Part shown: positions 34,494 to 43,406 of the stretch, one piece after another
Layout: the number at the start of each line of letters is the position of its first letter
Position numbering within the stretch: position 1 is the first letter of the stretch
Source: NORP23 sp050302475
Lineage (GTDB): Bacteria; Pseudomonadota; Alphaproteobacteria; Rhodobacterales; Rhodobacteraceae
Assembly (NCBI GenBank): GCA_050302475.1
Contig: JBNLBF010000008.1
Location: 1 to 64,000 of the forward strand
Direction: 5' to 3'
DNA: 64,000 nucleotides
Notes under the pieces: generated by a model
Database searches by the model: none
Seen by the model: only the letters and a program-made list of their open reading frames with translations
Told to the model about the DNA's origin: nothing
Made by a program: the position numbers and the translations under genes

Positions 34494-35683
34494 AATGCCT
34501 CCGCAATCTTGGCGGCGAGCCTTTGGGCGACCTGACGTTTTGACATACGCGGCCAATTTTCCGCGCAATCGTCGCTGATCACGGTCACATCGTTTTCGGT
34601 CCCGCCCATGATGCCGGTCCCCACCGACACGTCGTTCGCCACAATCCAATCACAGCCTTTGCGCTTCCGCTTGGCGGTGGCGTGCGCCTCGACATCATCC
34701 GTTTCGGCGGCAAAGCCGACGACCAGCTTGGGGCGGCCCTTTTTCATCTGCGAGACGGTTGCCAGAATGTCGGTGTTTTCGATGAATTTCAGCGCGGGCA
34801 ATTTGCCGGAGCCGTCTTTCTTAATCTTCGATCCTGCTGCTTCGACCCGCCAATCCGCAACTGCCGCCGCAAAAACGGCGGCATCGGCGGGGAGGGCGTC
34901 CTGCACGGCCTTGTGCATTTGTTCGGCGGTCTGCACCTCTACCAGCTTCACCCCAGCTGGCCGCGCCACATCCGCAGGACCGGTCACAAAGGTGACCGAG
35001 GCCCCCAGTGCCACCAACGCCTCTGCAATCGCGGTGCCTTGCGCGCCTGACGAGCGGTTGGCGATGTATCGCACCGGATCAATCGGCTCATGCGTGGGGC
35101 CAGAGGTCACAAGCACATGCTTGCCCTTCAGTGGTCCGTCGGCCAGCGCCGCCTCAACAGCCGCAACGATTTCCAACGGTTCGGACATACGACCCGGACC
35201 GAATTCGCCACAGGCCATGTCGCCCTCGTTCGGGCCGACGAACAGAATACCGTCACCCTGCAACGTCGCCACATTCCGCTGCGTCGCCGGATGGTCCCAC
35301 ATGCGGACATTCATCGCCGGTGCCACCAGCACCCGCTTGTCCGTCGCCATCAAAAGTGTCGAGGCCAGATCATTCGCCAGCCCACCCGCCATCTTGCCCA
35401 GCAGATCAGCTGTAGCGGGGGCCACAACCACCAGATCGGCGGCACGGGACAGTTCGATATGCCCCATCTCGGCCTCGTCCGTCAGGTCGAACAGGTCGGT
35501 ATAGACCTTGGACCGGGACAAGGCAGCAACCGACAGCGGCGTCACAAATTCCTCGGCCGCCTTGGTCAGGACGGGCGTCACCGAAACACCGCGCTCCGCC
35601 AGACGCCGGATCAGGTCGAGGCATTTATATGCCGCAATTCCACCACCGATAATCAAAAGAACCTTACGACCGTCGAGCATCAT
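34490..35683 (-). CDS. coaBC: Phosphopantothenoylcysteine decarboxylase/phosphopantothenate-cysteine ligase
   Basis: Bifunctional CoA-pathway flavoprotein (397 aa) that joins cysteine to phosphopantothenate and decarboxylates the product. CoaC part: GHIELSRAAD with the catalytic His, PAMNVRMWDHPA, and CGEFGPGRM with the active Cys (near residue 160). CoaB part: ITSGPTHEPIDPVRYIANRSSG-like segment and the KKDGSGKLPALKFIENTDIL region. It heads the coaBC-dut unit and is functionally linked to panBC in this window. Confidence 0.96.
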   Translation of the reverse strand: MMLDGRKVLLIIGGGIAAYKCLDLIRRLAERGVSVTPVLTKAAEEFVTPLSVAALSRSKVYTDLFDLTDEAEMGHIELSRAADLVVVAPATADLLGKMAGGLANDLASTLLMATDKRVLVAPAMNVRMWDHPATQRNVATLQGDGILFVGPNEGDMACGEFGPGRMSEPLEIVAAVEAALADGPLKGKHVLVTSGPTHEPIDPVRYIANRSSGAQGTAIAEALVALGASVTFVTGPADVARPAGVKLVEVQTAEQMHKAVQDALPADAAVFAAAVADWRVEAAGSKIKKDGSGKLPALKFIENTDILATVSQMKKGRPKLVVGFAAETDDVEAHATAKRKRKGCDWIVANDVSVGTGIMGGTENDVTVISDDCAENWPRMSKRQVAQRLAAKIAEAL

Positions 35684-35765
35684 GTATACCTGAGTTATTC
35701 ACGAATTTAGACTGTAAATAAATCGGTAGGTTGTTGCAAGCGTGGGAAATGCTATCGGCGAATGA

Positions 35766-35793
35766 AAACGGGGCAGCGTCACCCGCCCCGTTT
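35766..35793 (-). terminator. Rho-independent terminator of the YdhR-domain gene
   Basis: A 9-bp stem AAACGGGGC/GCCCCGTTT with a 10-nt loop; on the reverse strand a T-rich tail follows. It separates the YdhR gene from coaBC. Confidence 0.8.
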
Positions 35794-35800
35794 CTTTGAC

Positions 35801-36544
35801 TTAGCTGTAATAAGGCGAGTTCAGATACAGACTCGCCTCCTCCGTCGCGCTGGCATCGAACACGCGTGTATAAAGCGCTGCATTCATTTTCGCGGCGGTT
35901 TTCGGAAAATCCTGAACCGCAAAAGCCTGTGCATTTTCGACCGTGTCAAACGTATCCAGTCCGCCCAGTGTGTTGGAATTCAACCCCGACAACCAGATTT
36001 TCGAAATCAAGCCATTTTGTGTGCGCAGCACCGGATTACGGTCCTGCCATGGGGCATTTTCGAACGGTACGTTCACCTGCAATTCGGTATAGACAAACGC
36101 ACCGGGTTTCTGGGTGGGTGCAACACCGAAATGGGGGGAGCCCATGTCCAGACTTGCCGCCTGAACCGGTGCGGCTGGGAACACGCGCGTCGTGTGGGCG
36201 ACGCCGAAATTGGCGGCCTCTGACGGGAAATATCCGGTTACAAATTTCTGGGCATTCTCGACGCTGTCGAAGGAATAGAACCCGCCGACAGAGCCGTTGC
36301 TGGCGCCCGACAGCCAGGTTTTGCTGATAAATCCGGGCTGCTCGGCGATGGCATCGCTGACGGCCTGCCACGGCACATCCGCGAACGGGACCGAGATTTG
36401 AAGTTCGGTGTAAACAAAAGCGGCGACGTCCATGGCATTTTCCTTTGCGGTGGTTTGGGCCAGCAATTTGCTGGCAGTAAGGGTGGTCAGGGCTGCGCCC
36501 GTCATCATTTGCATCGCGGCACGACGCGAGGGATTTTCTGTCAT
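35801..36544 (-). CDS. TAT-exported protein with two YdhR-like domains
   Basis: A 247-aa protein from ATG 36544. The N-terminus has a twin-arginine signal (SRRAAMQMM, then ALTTLTASKLLA). Two tandem domains follow, each with FVYTELQ, VPF..(A/V)PW, then GxISKxWLSG and GGxxxFDxVENAQxF; this is the pattern of YdhR-type small monooxygenases of the dimeric alpha/beta-barrel fold. The tandem arrangement would form the dimer barrel in one chain, in the periplasm, which is unusual. It is divergent from an HxlR regulator with a 9-bp-arm palindrome in the spacer, so it is the probable target. Confidence 0.75.
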   Translation of the reverse strand: MTENPSRRAAMQMMTGAALTTLTASKLLAQTTAKENAMDVAAFVYTELQISVPFADVPWQAVSDAIAEQPGFISKTWLSGASNGSVGGFYSFDSVENAQKFVTGYFPSEAANFGVAHTTRVFPAAPVQAASLDMGSPHFGVAPTQKPGAFVYTELQVNVPFENAPWQDRNPVLRTQNGLISKIWLSGLNSNTLGGLDTFDTVENAQAFAVQDFPKTAAKMNAALYTRVFDASATEEASLYLNSPYYS

Positions 36545-36561
36545 CTGTGTGGTTCCTTTAT

Positions 36562-36584
36562 ACGTATTGCAAATCGCAATACGT
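36562..36584. promoter_or_regulatory. HxlR operator candidate
   Basis: A perfect inverted repeat with 9-bp arms: ACGTATTGC-N5-GCAATACGT. It is 18 bp upstream of the YdhR start and 55 bp from the HxlR start. Confidence 0.75.
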
Positions 36585-36603
36585 GGATGCTTACGATTAC
36601 ATA

Positions 36604-36616
36604 TTGCAACTTGCAA
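36604..36616. promoter_or_regulatory. Second HxlR half-site cluster
   Basis: TTGCAACTTGCAA repeats the TTGC/GCAA core of the palindrome at 36562-36584 and lies 22 bp before the HxlR start. Confidence 0.5.
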
Positions 36617-36638
36617 GCTATTTTTTTAGAGTGAGCAC

Positions 36639-37046
36639 ATGACGCAGAAATACAGCAAACGACAGACCGGATGTCCGGTTGCCTTTGGCCTCGATATCTT
36701 CGGGGATCGGTGGACCCTGATCATCATTCGCGACATCATGATCAAAGGGATCAGAACCTATAGCGGGTTTCTGGAGTCGGACGAAAAGATCGCGACAAAC
36801 ATCCTTGTAGACCGTCTGAAACTGCTGGAATCCGAAGGGATCGTTGAGAAATCACGTGATCCGGAAAACCGTCGCAGTTTCCTGTATACCCTAACCCAAA
36901 AAGGTCGAGACCTTGCGCCGGTGCTGATCGAAATCATCAAATGGAGCGGCGTTTACGACACCCGCCCTATCGCATTGAAAGACACAAGCGAGCGGATCAA
37001 ATCCGACCGTGCCACGTTCGAGGCATTCTTAGACAGCCTCAGCTAA
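36639..37046 (+). CDS. HxlR-family transcriptional regulator
   Basis: A 135-aa HxlR winged-helix regulator: TGCPVAFGLDIFGDRWTLII is the family N-terminus with conserved Cys12, which in some members (HypR, YodB) is a redox or electrophile sensor. The helix-turn-helix spans NILVDRLKLLESEGIVEK and the wing NRRSFLYTLTQKG. It is divergent from the double-YdhR gene; two TTGCAA-type sites lie between them. It probably senses a quinone, aldehyde or similar electrophile (inference from family). Confidence 0.9.
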   Translation: MTQKYSKRQTGCPVAFGLDIFGDRWTLIIIRDIMIKGIRTYSGFLESDEKIATNILVDRLKLLESEGIVEKSRDPENRRSFLYTLTQKGRDLAPVLIEIIKWSGVYDTRPIALKDTSERIKSDRATFEAFLDSLS

Positions 37047-37048
37047 CT

Positions 37049-37855
37049 TTATTCGCTGAAGTCCAGACAGGGGTCCTCGCGGTCAATTTCCCCTGTTACC
37101 AGAATATGGGAGTAGGGTTGATCGCCCAGCGGTTCCACCTCGAACTGGCCAACGGATTTGACTAGAATGTCGGGATAGATCATCCGCAACATGGCAGGAA
37201 TTCCGTAATCTTCGCGCGCGAGGTCATTTCCGGCAATGACAACCACCGGATAGGATGCTTCTTCCAGCGCCAGCAAGACAGCATCGGCCATGACGGCGGC
37301 GCGCAGGCGGTCCGCCTCGATCAGACCATTCAGGTCGCCATCATCAAGCGCCTCGCAATGGGACAGGATATAGTCGGCCTCGCGGAGCGAAACCTCTTCT
37401 TCCGAGAGCGGTTGATCCAGCCCATAATCCACTCCGTCGGGGCCATAAATCGTAAACGCGCCTTCGAACGCGACCTCGTCAATCTGGGACTGCGGAACCG
37501 CGCCGCCATAGACTACACCTTCGGGGTCGGCCTCCAGCAATTGGCGGTAATAGTCGAAATCCGGCCAGCCGCTCAGATGCCATTCGAACTCCTCCTCCAA
37601 CGCCTCCAGCGTCGTCCCGTCCCAGCGCATCGTGTTGATCGTTGCTGCCTGATCGGGGCTGAACATCTCGAACACCATGGCGGATGGGAAAATTGTCCGG
37701 ATCGCCAGCGCCTGATTTTCGTGGTGGACGGGATTGTCATGGATTTCGCCCAGGATGATTACCTCGACCGCGCCGATATCTTCCAGCACGCTTGCCAGGT
37801 TATCCTGCGCCGCTGCGCTCGTCGCCAGAAATGGAAGCAGATACCACGCCCGCAT
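37049..37855 (-). CDS. ChaN-like/Tiki-superfamily exported protein
   Basis: A 268-aa exported protein of the ChaN (haem-binding, Tiki-like) family. The signal peptide is short (residues 1-16, cleavage after SAAA). The core carries IILGEIHDNPVHHENQ, the family GExHxxxxHH signature, and MVFEMFSPDQ. A lipobox cysteine is not evident, so it is probably periplasmic rather than a lipoprotein. Members may bind haem or act as metal-dependent proteases. It is convergent with the HxlR gene, with a 2-bp gap. Confidence 0.82.
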   Translation of the reverse strand: MRAWYLLPFLATSAAAQDNLASVLEDIGAVEVIILGEIHDNPVHHENQALAIRTIFPSAMVFEMFSPDQAATINTMRWDGTTLEALEEEFEWHLSGWPDFDYYRQLLEADPEGVVYGGAVPQSQIDEVAFEGAFTIYGPDGVDYGLDQPLSEEEVSLREADYILSHCEALDDGDLNGLIEADRLRAAVMADAVLLALEEASYPVVVIAGNDLAREDYGIPAMLRMIYPDILVKSVGQFEVEPLGDQPYSHILVTGEIDREDPCLDFSE

Positions 37856-37930
37856 AAATTCCCCCTTGGCCCGCCATTGAACACATCTGATATGGTTCTT
37901 GCCAGTCTTTTATGCTTTGTCAGGGGAGAT

Positions 37931-38443
37931 ATGACCGATTTGCCAAATCTCACGCTTGTTCTCGGGGGCGCCCGTTCGGGTAAGTCCGCTTACGCCGAGC
38001 GGCTGGTGGAGGCATCCGGTCTGCCAATGACCTATCTGGCGACTGCCGAGGCGCTCGACGATGAAATGATTGCGCGCATAACGGCACATAAGGATCGCCG
38101 ACAAGGGTGGGAAACGGTCGAGGAACCGCGCGATGTTGGCGTCGCGTTGGCACGGGTGCCGGTCGGGAATGCGATCCTGCTGGATTGTCTGACACTGTGG
38201 TTGTCAAACCTGATGCACGCTGGGGACGTCGATATTGGGGCGATGGTTGATGCGTTGCGAAATGCCCCCGGCCCGCTGGTTTGCGTGTCGAACGAAGTTG
38301 GCATGGGGCTGGTGCCCGACAATGCTTTGGGGCGCGAATTCCGCGATCTGCAAGGGGCGTTGAATGCGGCCGTGGCCGAGGTCGCAGATCAGGTGATCTT
38401 TGTCGCCGCCGGGTTGCCGCTGACCCTGAAGGCGCCCGCATGA
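37931..38443 (+). CDS. cobU: Adenosylcobinamide kinase/guanylyltransferase
   Basis: Bifunctional CobU/CobP (170 aa), phosphorylating adenosylcobinamide and adding GMP in cobalamin nucleotide-loop assembly. Walker A GGARSGKSAYAE at residues 12-23; the guanylylated histidine region is HKDRRQGWETVEEP; LLDCLTLWLSNL and VSNEVGMGLVPDNALGREFRD are conserved. ATG 37931 is preceded by AGGGGAGAT, and the long upstream frame is antisense to the ChaN gene. It overlaps the following phosphatase gene by 4 bp. Confidence 0.95.
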   Translation: MTDLPNLTLVLGGARSGKSAYAERLVEASGLPMTYLATAEALDDEMIARITAHKDRRQGWETVEEPRDVGVALARVPVGNAILLDCLTLWLSNLMHAGDVDIGAMVDALRNAPGPLVCVSNEVGMGLVPDNALGREFRDLQGALNAAVAEVADQVIFVAAGLPLTLKAPA

Positions 38444-39009
38444 CCCGCTTTTGGTGGGTCCGTCATGGACCGACACATAAGAAAGCCGCCATAGGCTGGT
38501 CCGATCCGCCTGCGGACCTGTCCGACACCGCGGCGCTGGAGCGCCTGTCCGCGCATCTGCCCGACGCGCCGGTTGTGTCCTCTGACTTGTCCCGCGCTGT
38601 CGCTACTGCGGACGCCATTCAACGGAACCGCCAACGCCTGCCGCACCTGCCAGACATTCGCGAGATGAACTACGGCGCGTGGGAGGGGCTGGGGTTTGAT
38701 ACAATCGCGCAGCGGGATCCCGACATCAGCCACGCCTTCTGGACAACCCCCGGCGATATCGCCCCGCCCGAAGGCGAAAGCTGGAACAGCCTGTCCACCC
38801 GTGTGCGCCGCGCGATCGACACCCTGTCCGGGCAGCATGATGACATCATCGCGGTAGCCCATTTCGGCACCATCCTCGCGGCGCTGCAATATGCAGGCGG
38901 GTTCGATCCTGCCCACGCTTTTGCCTTCAAAATCGACAACCTGTCAGTGACGCGGCTGGACAGGATCGACATGCGTTGGCGTATCCACGGGGTCAATCAC
39001 ACTCCGTGA
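38440..39009 (+). CDS. cobC: Histidine-phosphatase family protein, probable alpha-ribazole phosphatase
   Basis: A 189-aa phosphoglycerate-mutase-fold phosphatase with VRHGPTHKK (catalytic His), SSDLSRAVATAD, EMNYGAWEGL and VAHFGTI. The RHG motif and second His are intact. Coupling to cobU by a 4-bp overlap supports the alpha-ribazole-5'-phosphate phosphatase role in B12 nucleotide-loop assembly. The family alone would allow other phosphoesters. Confidence 0.85.
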   Translation: MTRFWWVRHGPTHKKAAIGWSDPPADLSDTAALERLSAHLPDAPVVSSDLSRAVATADAIQRNRQRLPHLPDIREMNYGAWEGLGFDTIAQRDPDISHAFWTTPGDIAPPEGESWNSLSTRVRRAIDTLSGQHDDIIAVAHFGTILAALQYAGGFDPAHAFAFKIDNLSVTRLDRIDMRWRIHGVNHTP

Positions 39010-39083
39010 TGGAGATGCGCTCAAATCCTGATTAGACGCCCTTTGCACACCTGATTATTCTGCGGAAAACGGAAAGGGACGCC

Positions 39084-39752
39084 ATGACATACCAACTCGC
39101 CATCGGGGACAGAACCTATTCCAGCTGGTCACTGCGCGGCTGGCTGATGTTTGCGAAATTCGACATTCCGGTGGAGGTGAAAACCGCCAGGATGTACACG
39201 CCGGAATTTCTGGAAATGCTGAAGGATTTCGGCGGTGGCCGCACTGTTCCCGCCATGCGCAATGGCGACGTGGTGGTCAGCGACACACTGGCGATGGCTG
39301 AAACACTGGCCGAGGATCACACCGGCATGTGGCCTGCCGATCCAGTGGCCCGTGGTTTTGCGCGCTCTATCGTGGCGGAAATGCATTCAGGATTTTTTGC
39401 GCTACGCGAAGCCTGCACCATGAATCTACGCGTTGGGTTCGATGGGTTCGAGCCCTCTGAAGCCGTCCTGAAAGATGTCGCCCGGATCGATCAAATCTGG
39501 ACCGAAGCCCGCACACGTTTCGGTGCCGACGGTCCGTGGCTGTTCGGGCAATATTCCATCGCGGACGTGTTCTACGCCCCTGTCGTGACCCGCTTCGTCA
39601 CCTATAGTCTGCCGCGCAGCGAATTGGCCGAAGCGTACATCCAAACCACCATCTCCGATCCCACCTTCCAGCAGTGGCGGGCAGATGGTCTGGCAGAGAA
39701 TTATATCCAGCCCGGCTATGATCTGGATTTACCGATGGTGCCGTGGGGCTGA
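39084..39752 (+). CDS. Glutathione S-transferase-like protein
   Basis: A cytosolic GST-fold protein (222 aa). The thioredoxin-like N-terminal domain (YSSWSLRGWLMFAKFDIPVEV) holds the catalytic Ser/Tyr position, GGRTVPAMRNGDVVVSDTLAMAETL matches the glutathione-binding proline and SDS/E region, and the C-terminal half is helical. Electrophile or unknown substrate. Stands alone between cobC and comM. Confidence 0.9.
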   Translation: MTYQLAIGDRTYSSWSLRGWLMFAKFDIPVEVKTARMYTPEFLEMLKDFGGGRTVPAMRNGDVVVSDTLAMAETLAEDHTGMWPADPVARGFARSIVAEMHSGFFALREACTMNLRVGFDGFEPSEAVLKDVARIDQIWTEARTRFGADGPWLFGQYSIADVFYAPVVTRFVTYSLPRSELAEAYIQTTISDPTFQQWRADGLAENYIQPGYDLDLPMVPWG

Positions 39753-39814
39753 CCCGTTAAGCCTACTTTAACCAAGAATCGACCATGGTGGGGTTTTCGT
39801 AAAGGAGTCCCCCC

Positions 39815-41347
39815 ATGGTTGCCCGCGCCTATACCGTTGCCTTTCAGGGTGTCGATGCGCGGATTATCGAGGTGCAGTGCGCCATCACCCCGGGGATCCC
39901 TGCCTTTAACCTTGTTGGACTGCCGGACAAGGCCGTAACCGAAGCCAAGGAACGAGTCCGCGCTACCATCACTGCGCTGGGCTTGGCGCTTCCTGCCAAG
40001 CGGATCACAATCAACCTCTCCCCGGCTGATCTGCCGAAAGAGGGATCGCATTTCGATCTGCCGATCGCAGTCGCCCTTCTGGCGGCGATGGACGTTATCC
40101 CCAAGGAAGAAGCCGCCGCCAACATTGCGCTGGGGGAACTGTCGCTGGACGGGTCTCTGGTCGCCGTCATGGGAGCACTGCCTGCAGCCCTCGCGGCGGC
40201 AGAAAATGATCTGGGGCTAATCTGTCCCGACAAATGCGGGGCAGAGGCGGCGTGGGTCGGATCGGTCAAGGTGTTGGCGCCGGGCAGCCTGCTGGCGCTG
40301 CTCAACCACTTCACGCAACGCAAAATCCTGTCCCCTGCCGAACCCGGTGAGGTCACGCGCGACGATCACGAAAAGGACCTGCGCGACGTGAAAGGGCAGG
40401 AGAAGGCCAAGCGCGCGCTGGAGATCGCAGCGGCAGGGCGGCACCATTTTTTCATGGTCGGGCAACCGGGATCGGGAAAATCGATGATGGCCGCGCGCCT
40501 GCCATCGATCCTGCCGCCCATGGACCCCGGCGAAGCGCTGGAAACTTCCATGATCCATTCACTCGCCGGTCTGCTGGACGAGGGCGGGATTTCACGGACG
40601 CGCCCGTTCCGCGCGCCGCATCACACGGCGTCGATGGCGGCGATTGTCGGTGGTGGGCGAAACGCCAAACCAGGGGAGATTTCGCTGGCGCATAATGGTG
40701 TGCTGTTTCTGGATGAGTTTCCCGAATTCAGCCGCACCGTTCTGGAAACCCTGCGCCAACCTGTTGAAACGGGCGATGTTGTGGTCGCCCGCGCCAATGC
40801 GCATGTGCGCTACCCCTGCAAATTCATGCTGGTAACCGCAGCGAACCCCTGCAAATGCGGGTATATGACCGACCCGTCGCGCTGTTGCGCGCGTGTACCG
40901 ATGTGCGGGGATGATTATTTGGGCCGAATATCCGGCCCACTAATGGATCGTTTCGATTTGAAGGTCGAGGTCCAGCCGGTGGAGATCAGCGACCTGTCCT
41001 TGCCGCCTGCATCCGAAGGGTCCGCAGACATTGCGCGGCGTGTCGCCAAAGCCCGCGACATCCAGAAAGACCGCTTTGCTGACCTGCCCGGCCTCACCAC
41101 AAATTCGGATGCCGAAGGCGAATTGCTGGAGGAAATATGCGCGCCGACGCAAGAGGCAGCCCAGTTCCTGACCGACGTCGCCAACCGCTTCCGCCTGTCG
41201 GCGCGCGGCTATCACCGCATTATGCGGGTATCCCGCACCATCGCTGATCTGGACGGCGAAGTGCAGGTCCAGCGCCATCATGTCGCCGAGGCAGCAGCCT
41301 ATCGCATCACCGACAAACAAGCGCCGGTTCTCGCGAAATCCGCCTGA
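39815..41347 (+). CDS. comM: YifB/ComM-family AAA+ ATPase
   Basis: A 510-aa Mg-chelatase-like AAA+ protein. The N-terminal Lon-like domain (VVARAYTVAFQGVDARIIEVQ shortened) is followed by Walker A GQPGSGKSMMA near residue 215, Walker B LFLDEFPEF, and the C-terminal Mg-chelatase domain with YPCKFMLVTAANPCKCGY. ComM is a hexameric branch-migration helicase that helps integrate transforming DNA; most proteobacteria carry it without being known to be competent. Complete length. Confidence 0.95.
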   Translation: MVARAYTVAFQGVDARIIEVQCAITPGIPAFNLVGLPDKAVTEAKERVRATITALGLALPAKRITINLSPADLPKEGSHFDLPIAVALLAAMDVIPKEEAAANIALGELSLDGSLVAVMGALPAALAAAENDLGLICPDKCGAEAAWVGSVKVLAPGSLLALLNHFTQRKILSPAEPGEVTRDDHEKDLRDVKGQEKAKRALEIAAAGRHHFFMVGQPGSGKSMMAARLPSILPPMDPGEALETSMIHSLAGLLDEGGISRTRPFRAPHHTASMAAIVGGGRNAKPGEISLAHNGVLFLDEFPEFSRTVLETLRQPVETGDVVVARANAHVRYPCKFMLVTAANPCKCGYMTDPSRCCARVPMCGDDYLGRISGPLMDRFDLKVEVQPVEISDLSLPPASEGSADIARRVAKARDIQKDRFADLPGLTTNSDAEGELLEEICAPTQEAAQFLTDVANRFRLSARGYHRIMRVSRTIADLDGEVQVQRHHVAEAAAYRITDKQAPVLAKSA

Positions 41348-41516
41348 AAAGGGTCGATAACGGACTCCCATCCGGCGCGGTTTGACCATTATTTAGGCAT
41401 TCGATACCCTACCCTTATCACAATCGGCGGCAGGGTCCGCTGCCCCGGTTTATAACGACGCCAACAAATGGCGCGGAAAACGGTGGATGCTCCACCGTTA
41501 TCAAATGGGGGAAAGT

Positions 41517-43145
41517 ATGTCTGAAATCTCCGACGATCAGGTGCATGAAGCACCGCAGCCGATCGAAACTGACTACGAGATCGGCCAACATAATATCACA
41601 CCGTTCGGACTGGATATTCACAATCCGGTCTTTGCCATTTCCAGTTTGGCTATTATCGCCTTTGTCCTGATAACGCTGATGTTCCAGGCCGGTGCCGAAG
41701 AGTTTTTTGGCTGGCTTCGGCCATTCCTGACATCAAACTTTGACTGGTTTTTCCTGAGTGCGGGCAACGTGTTTGTGCTGTTCAGCATCTTCCTGATGCT
41801 GTCACCTTTGGGGAAAATCCGGCTGGGCGGCAAAGATGCGAAAGCTGACTACGGCTACCTGGGCTGGTTCGCGATGCTGTTCGCCGCCGGCATGGGAATC
41901 GGCCTGATGTTCTATGGCGTGTCCGAACCAATGTCGCATTTCAACTCCTCGCTTGGCGGTATTGCCGAGGCAGATGGCGTGCGCACCGACTGGGCACCGT
42001 TGGGCGCCGCGGCTGGTGATCCGATTGCGGCGCGTAACCTTGGCATGGCGGCAACGATCTTCCACTGGGGTTTGCATCCCTGGGCGATCTATGCAGTTGT
42101 GGCGCTGTCGCTGGCGTTTTTCACCTATAATAACGGGTTGCCGCTGACGCTGCGCTCGGCCTTTTACCCGATCCTTGGTGATCGTGTTTGGGGCTGGTGG
42201 GGACATATCATTGATATCCTCGCGGTGTTTGCGACGCTGTTTGGCTTGGCGACCTCGCTGGGTCTGGGCACGACGCAGGCGCTGGCCGGGTTCAACTTCC
42301 TGTTCGGATGGGGAACAGGGTCCGTTGCGATTGTGGTTCTGATCGCGATCATTACGGCCATGGCAACAATTTCGGTGATCCGTGGCCTCGATGGCGGCGT
42401 GAAAATCCTGTCAGAGATCAACATCGCTATCGCGCTTTTGCTGCTGGTCTTTGTCATTATCGCCGGACCAACCGCGGCTATCGTCTCTGGAACGCTTAGC
42501 GGTGGGTTGGCCTATGCCAAAGAAATCATCCCGCTGTCGAACCCGTTCGGGCGCGCTGACACCAACTTTTCGCAAGGGTGGACGTCCTTCTACTGGGCTT
42601 GGTGGATCAGCTGGTCACCGTTTGTGGGGATGTTCATCGCCCGCGTTTCGCGCGGCCGTACCGTGCGCGAGTTCATCTTCTGCGTGATGGTCATCCCAAC
42701 ATTGGTATCGATCATCTGGATGGGTGGGTTCGGCGGCACAGCCGTCAGCCAACTGATGGCCGATAGTGACGCAGCCGTTGGCAGCGCATCGCTTGAGCTC
42801 GGCATGTTCGTCATGCTGAAGGAGCTGCCACTGACCGGCATCGCCTCCTTCATCGGGATCATTCTTGTGCTGGTGTTCTTTGTGACCTCGTCAGATTCCG
42901 GTTCGCTGGTGATCGACACGATCACAGCGGGAGGCAAAACCGACGCGCCGGTTTCGCAGCGCATCTTCTGGTGCAGCTTCGAAGGGATCGTGGCGGCAAC
43001 TCTGCTGCTGGTTGGCGGGACGGCCGCGATCACCGCCTTGCAGGCGATGGCCGTTTCAACCGGCTTCCCGTTTGCGATCGTGCTGCTGGCGATGTGTGTC
43101 AGTCTCTATATTGGCCTGAAGCGCTTCAAGAAAGAGCATCCCTAA
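41517..43145 (+). CDS. BCCT-family betaine/choline/carnitine transporter
   Basis: A 12-helix secondary transporter (542 aa) for glycine betaine or related trimethylammonium osmolytes. The family signatures are FAAGMGIGLMFYGVSEPM near residue 123 and the tryptophan-rich segment GWTSFYWAWWISWSPFVGMF. ATG 41517 is preferred from a GGGGGAAAGT ribosome site over ATGs at 41487 and 41505. A TTGACC...TACCCT promoter-like pair sits at 41382-41410. Substrate not fixed; betaine fits the GcvT-type demethylase in the same window. Confidence 0.92.
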   Translation: MSEISDDQVHEAPQPIETDYEIGQHNITPFGLDIHNPVFAISSLAIIAFVLITLMFQAGAEEFFGWLRPFLTSNFDWFFLSAGNVFVLFSIFLMLSPLGKIRLGGKDAKADYGYLGWFAMLFAAGMGIGLMFYGVSEPMSHFNSSLGGIAEADGVRTDWAPLGAAAGDPIAARNLGMAATIFHWGLHPWAIYAVVALSLAFFTYNNGLPLTLRSAFYPILGDRVWGWWGHIIDILAVFATLFGLATSLGLGTTQALAGFNFLFGWGTGSVAIVVLIAIITAMATISVIRGLDGGVKILSEINIAIALLLLVFVIIAGPTAAIVSGTLSGGLAYAKEIIPLSNPFGRADTNFSQGWTSFYWAWWISWSPFVGMFIARVSRGRTVREFIFCVMVIPTLVSIIWMGGFGGTAVSQLMADSDAAVGSASLELGMFVMLKELPLTGIASFIGIILVLVFFVTSSDSGSLVIDTITAGGKTDAPVSQRIFWCSFEGIVAATLLLVGGTAAITALQAMAVSTGFPFAIVLLAMCVSLYIGLKRFKKEHP

Positions 43146-43153
43146 ATTACCCT

Positions 43154-43179
43154 CCCCCGCAGCCTATTGGTTGCGGGGG
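43154..43179 (+). terminator. Terminator-like hairpin after BCCT gene
   Basis: CCCCCGCA/TGCGGGGG 8-bp stem with a 10-nt loop, 9 nt after the stop. The tail ATTTCCC is only weakly T-rich. Confidence 0.6.
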
Positions 43180-43323
43180 ATTTCCCTGACGGGTGGTGCG
43201 TCAGGTGATTCCCTGAACAGACAAATCCTCAAATCAGAGCGTTCCGACGCCAAATTGGCTGTCGATATTATGTATTAATATTAAAGGCTTAATGGCTTCT
43301 AGCGCTTAATATGTATAAAATAT

Positions 43324-43352
43324 TTGACACAAAGTATGAAATTACATACATA
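43324..43352 (+). promoter_or_regulatory. Promoter with internal palindrome for the DUF2306/MDR operon
   Basis: TTGACA (43324-43329), 17-bp spacer, TACATA (43347-43352) in an AT-rich stretch. GTATG-N6-CATAC (43334-43349) lies inside the spacer and over the -10, a position suited to repression, possibly by the HTH protein of this operon. Confidence 0.6.
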
Positions 43353-43406
43353 AAGTCTAAATATTCAGACAGCGTGTAAACCCACGCATACATGGTAGAG
43401 GGCATT

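Noticed and set aside
37856..37930. Possible cobalamin riboswitch before cobU
   Set aside because: The spacer is only 75 bp and no B12-box-like sequence was seen.
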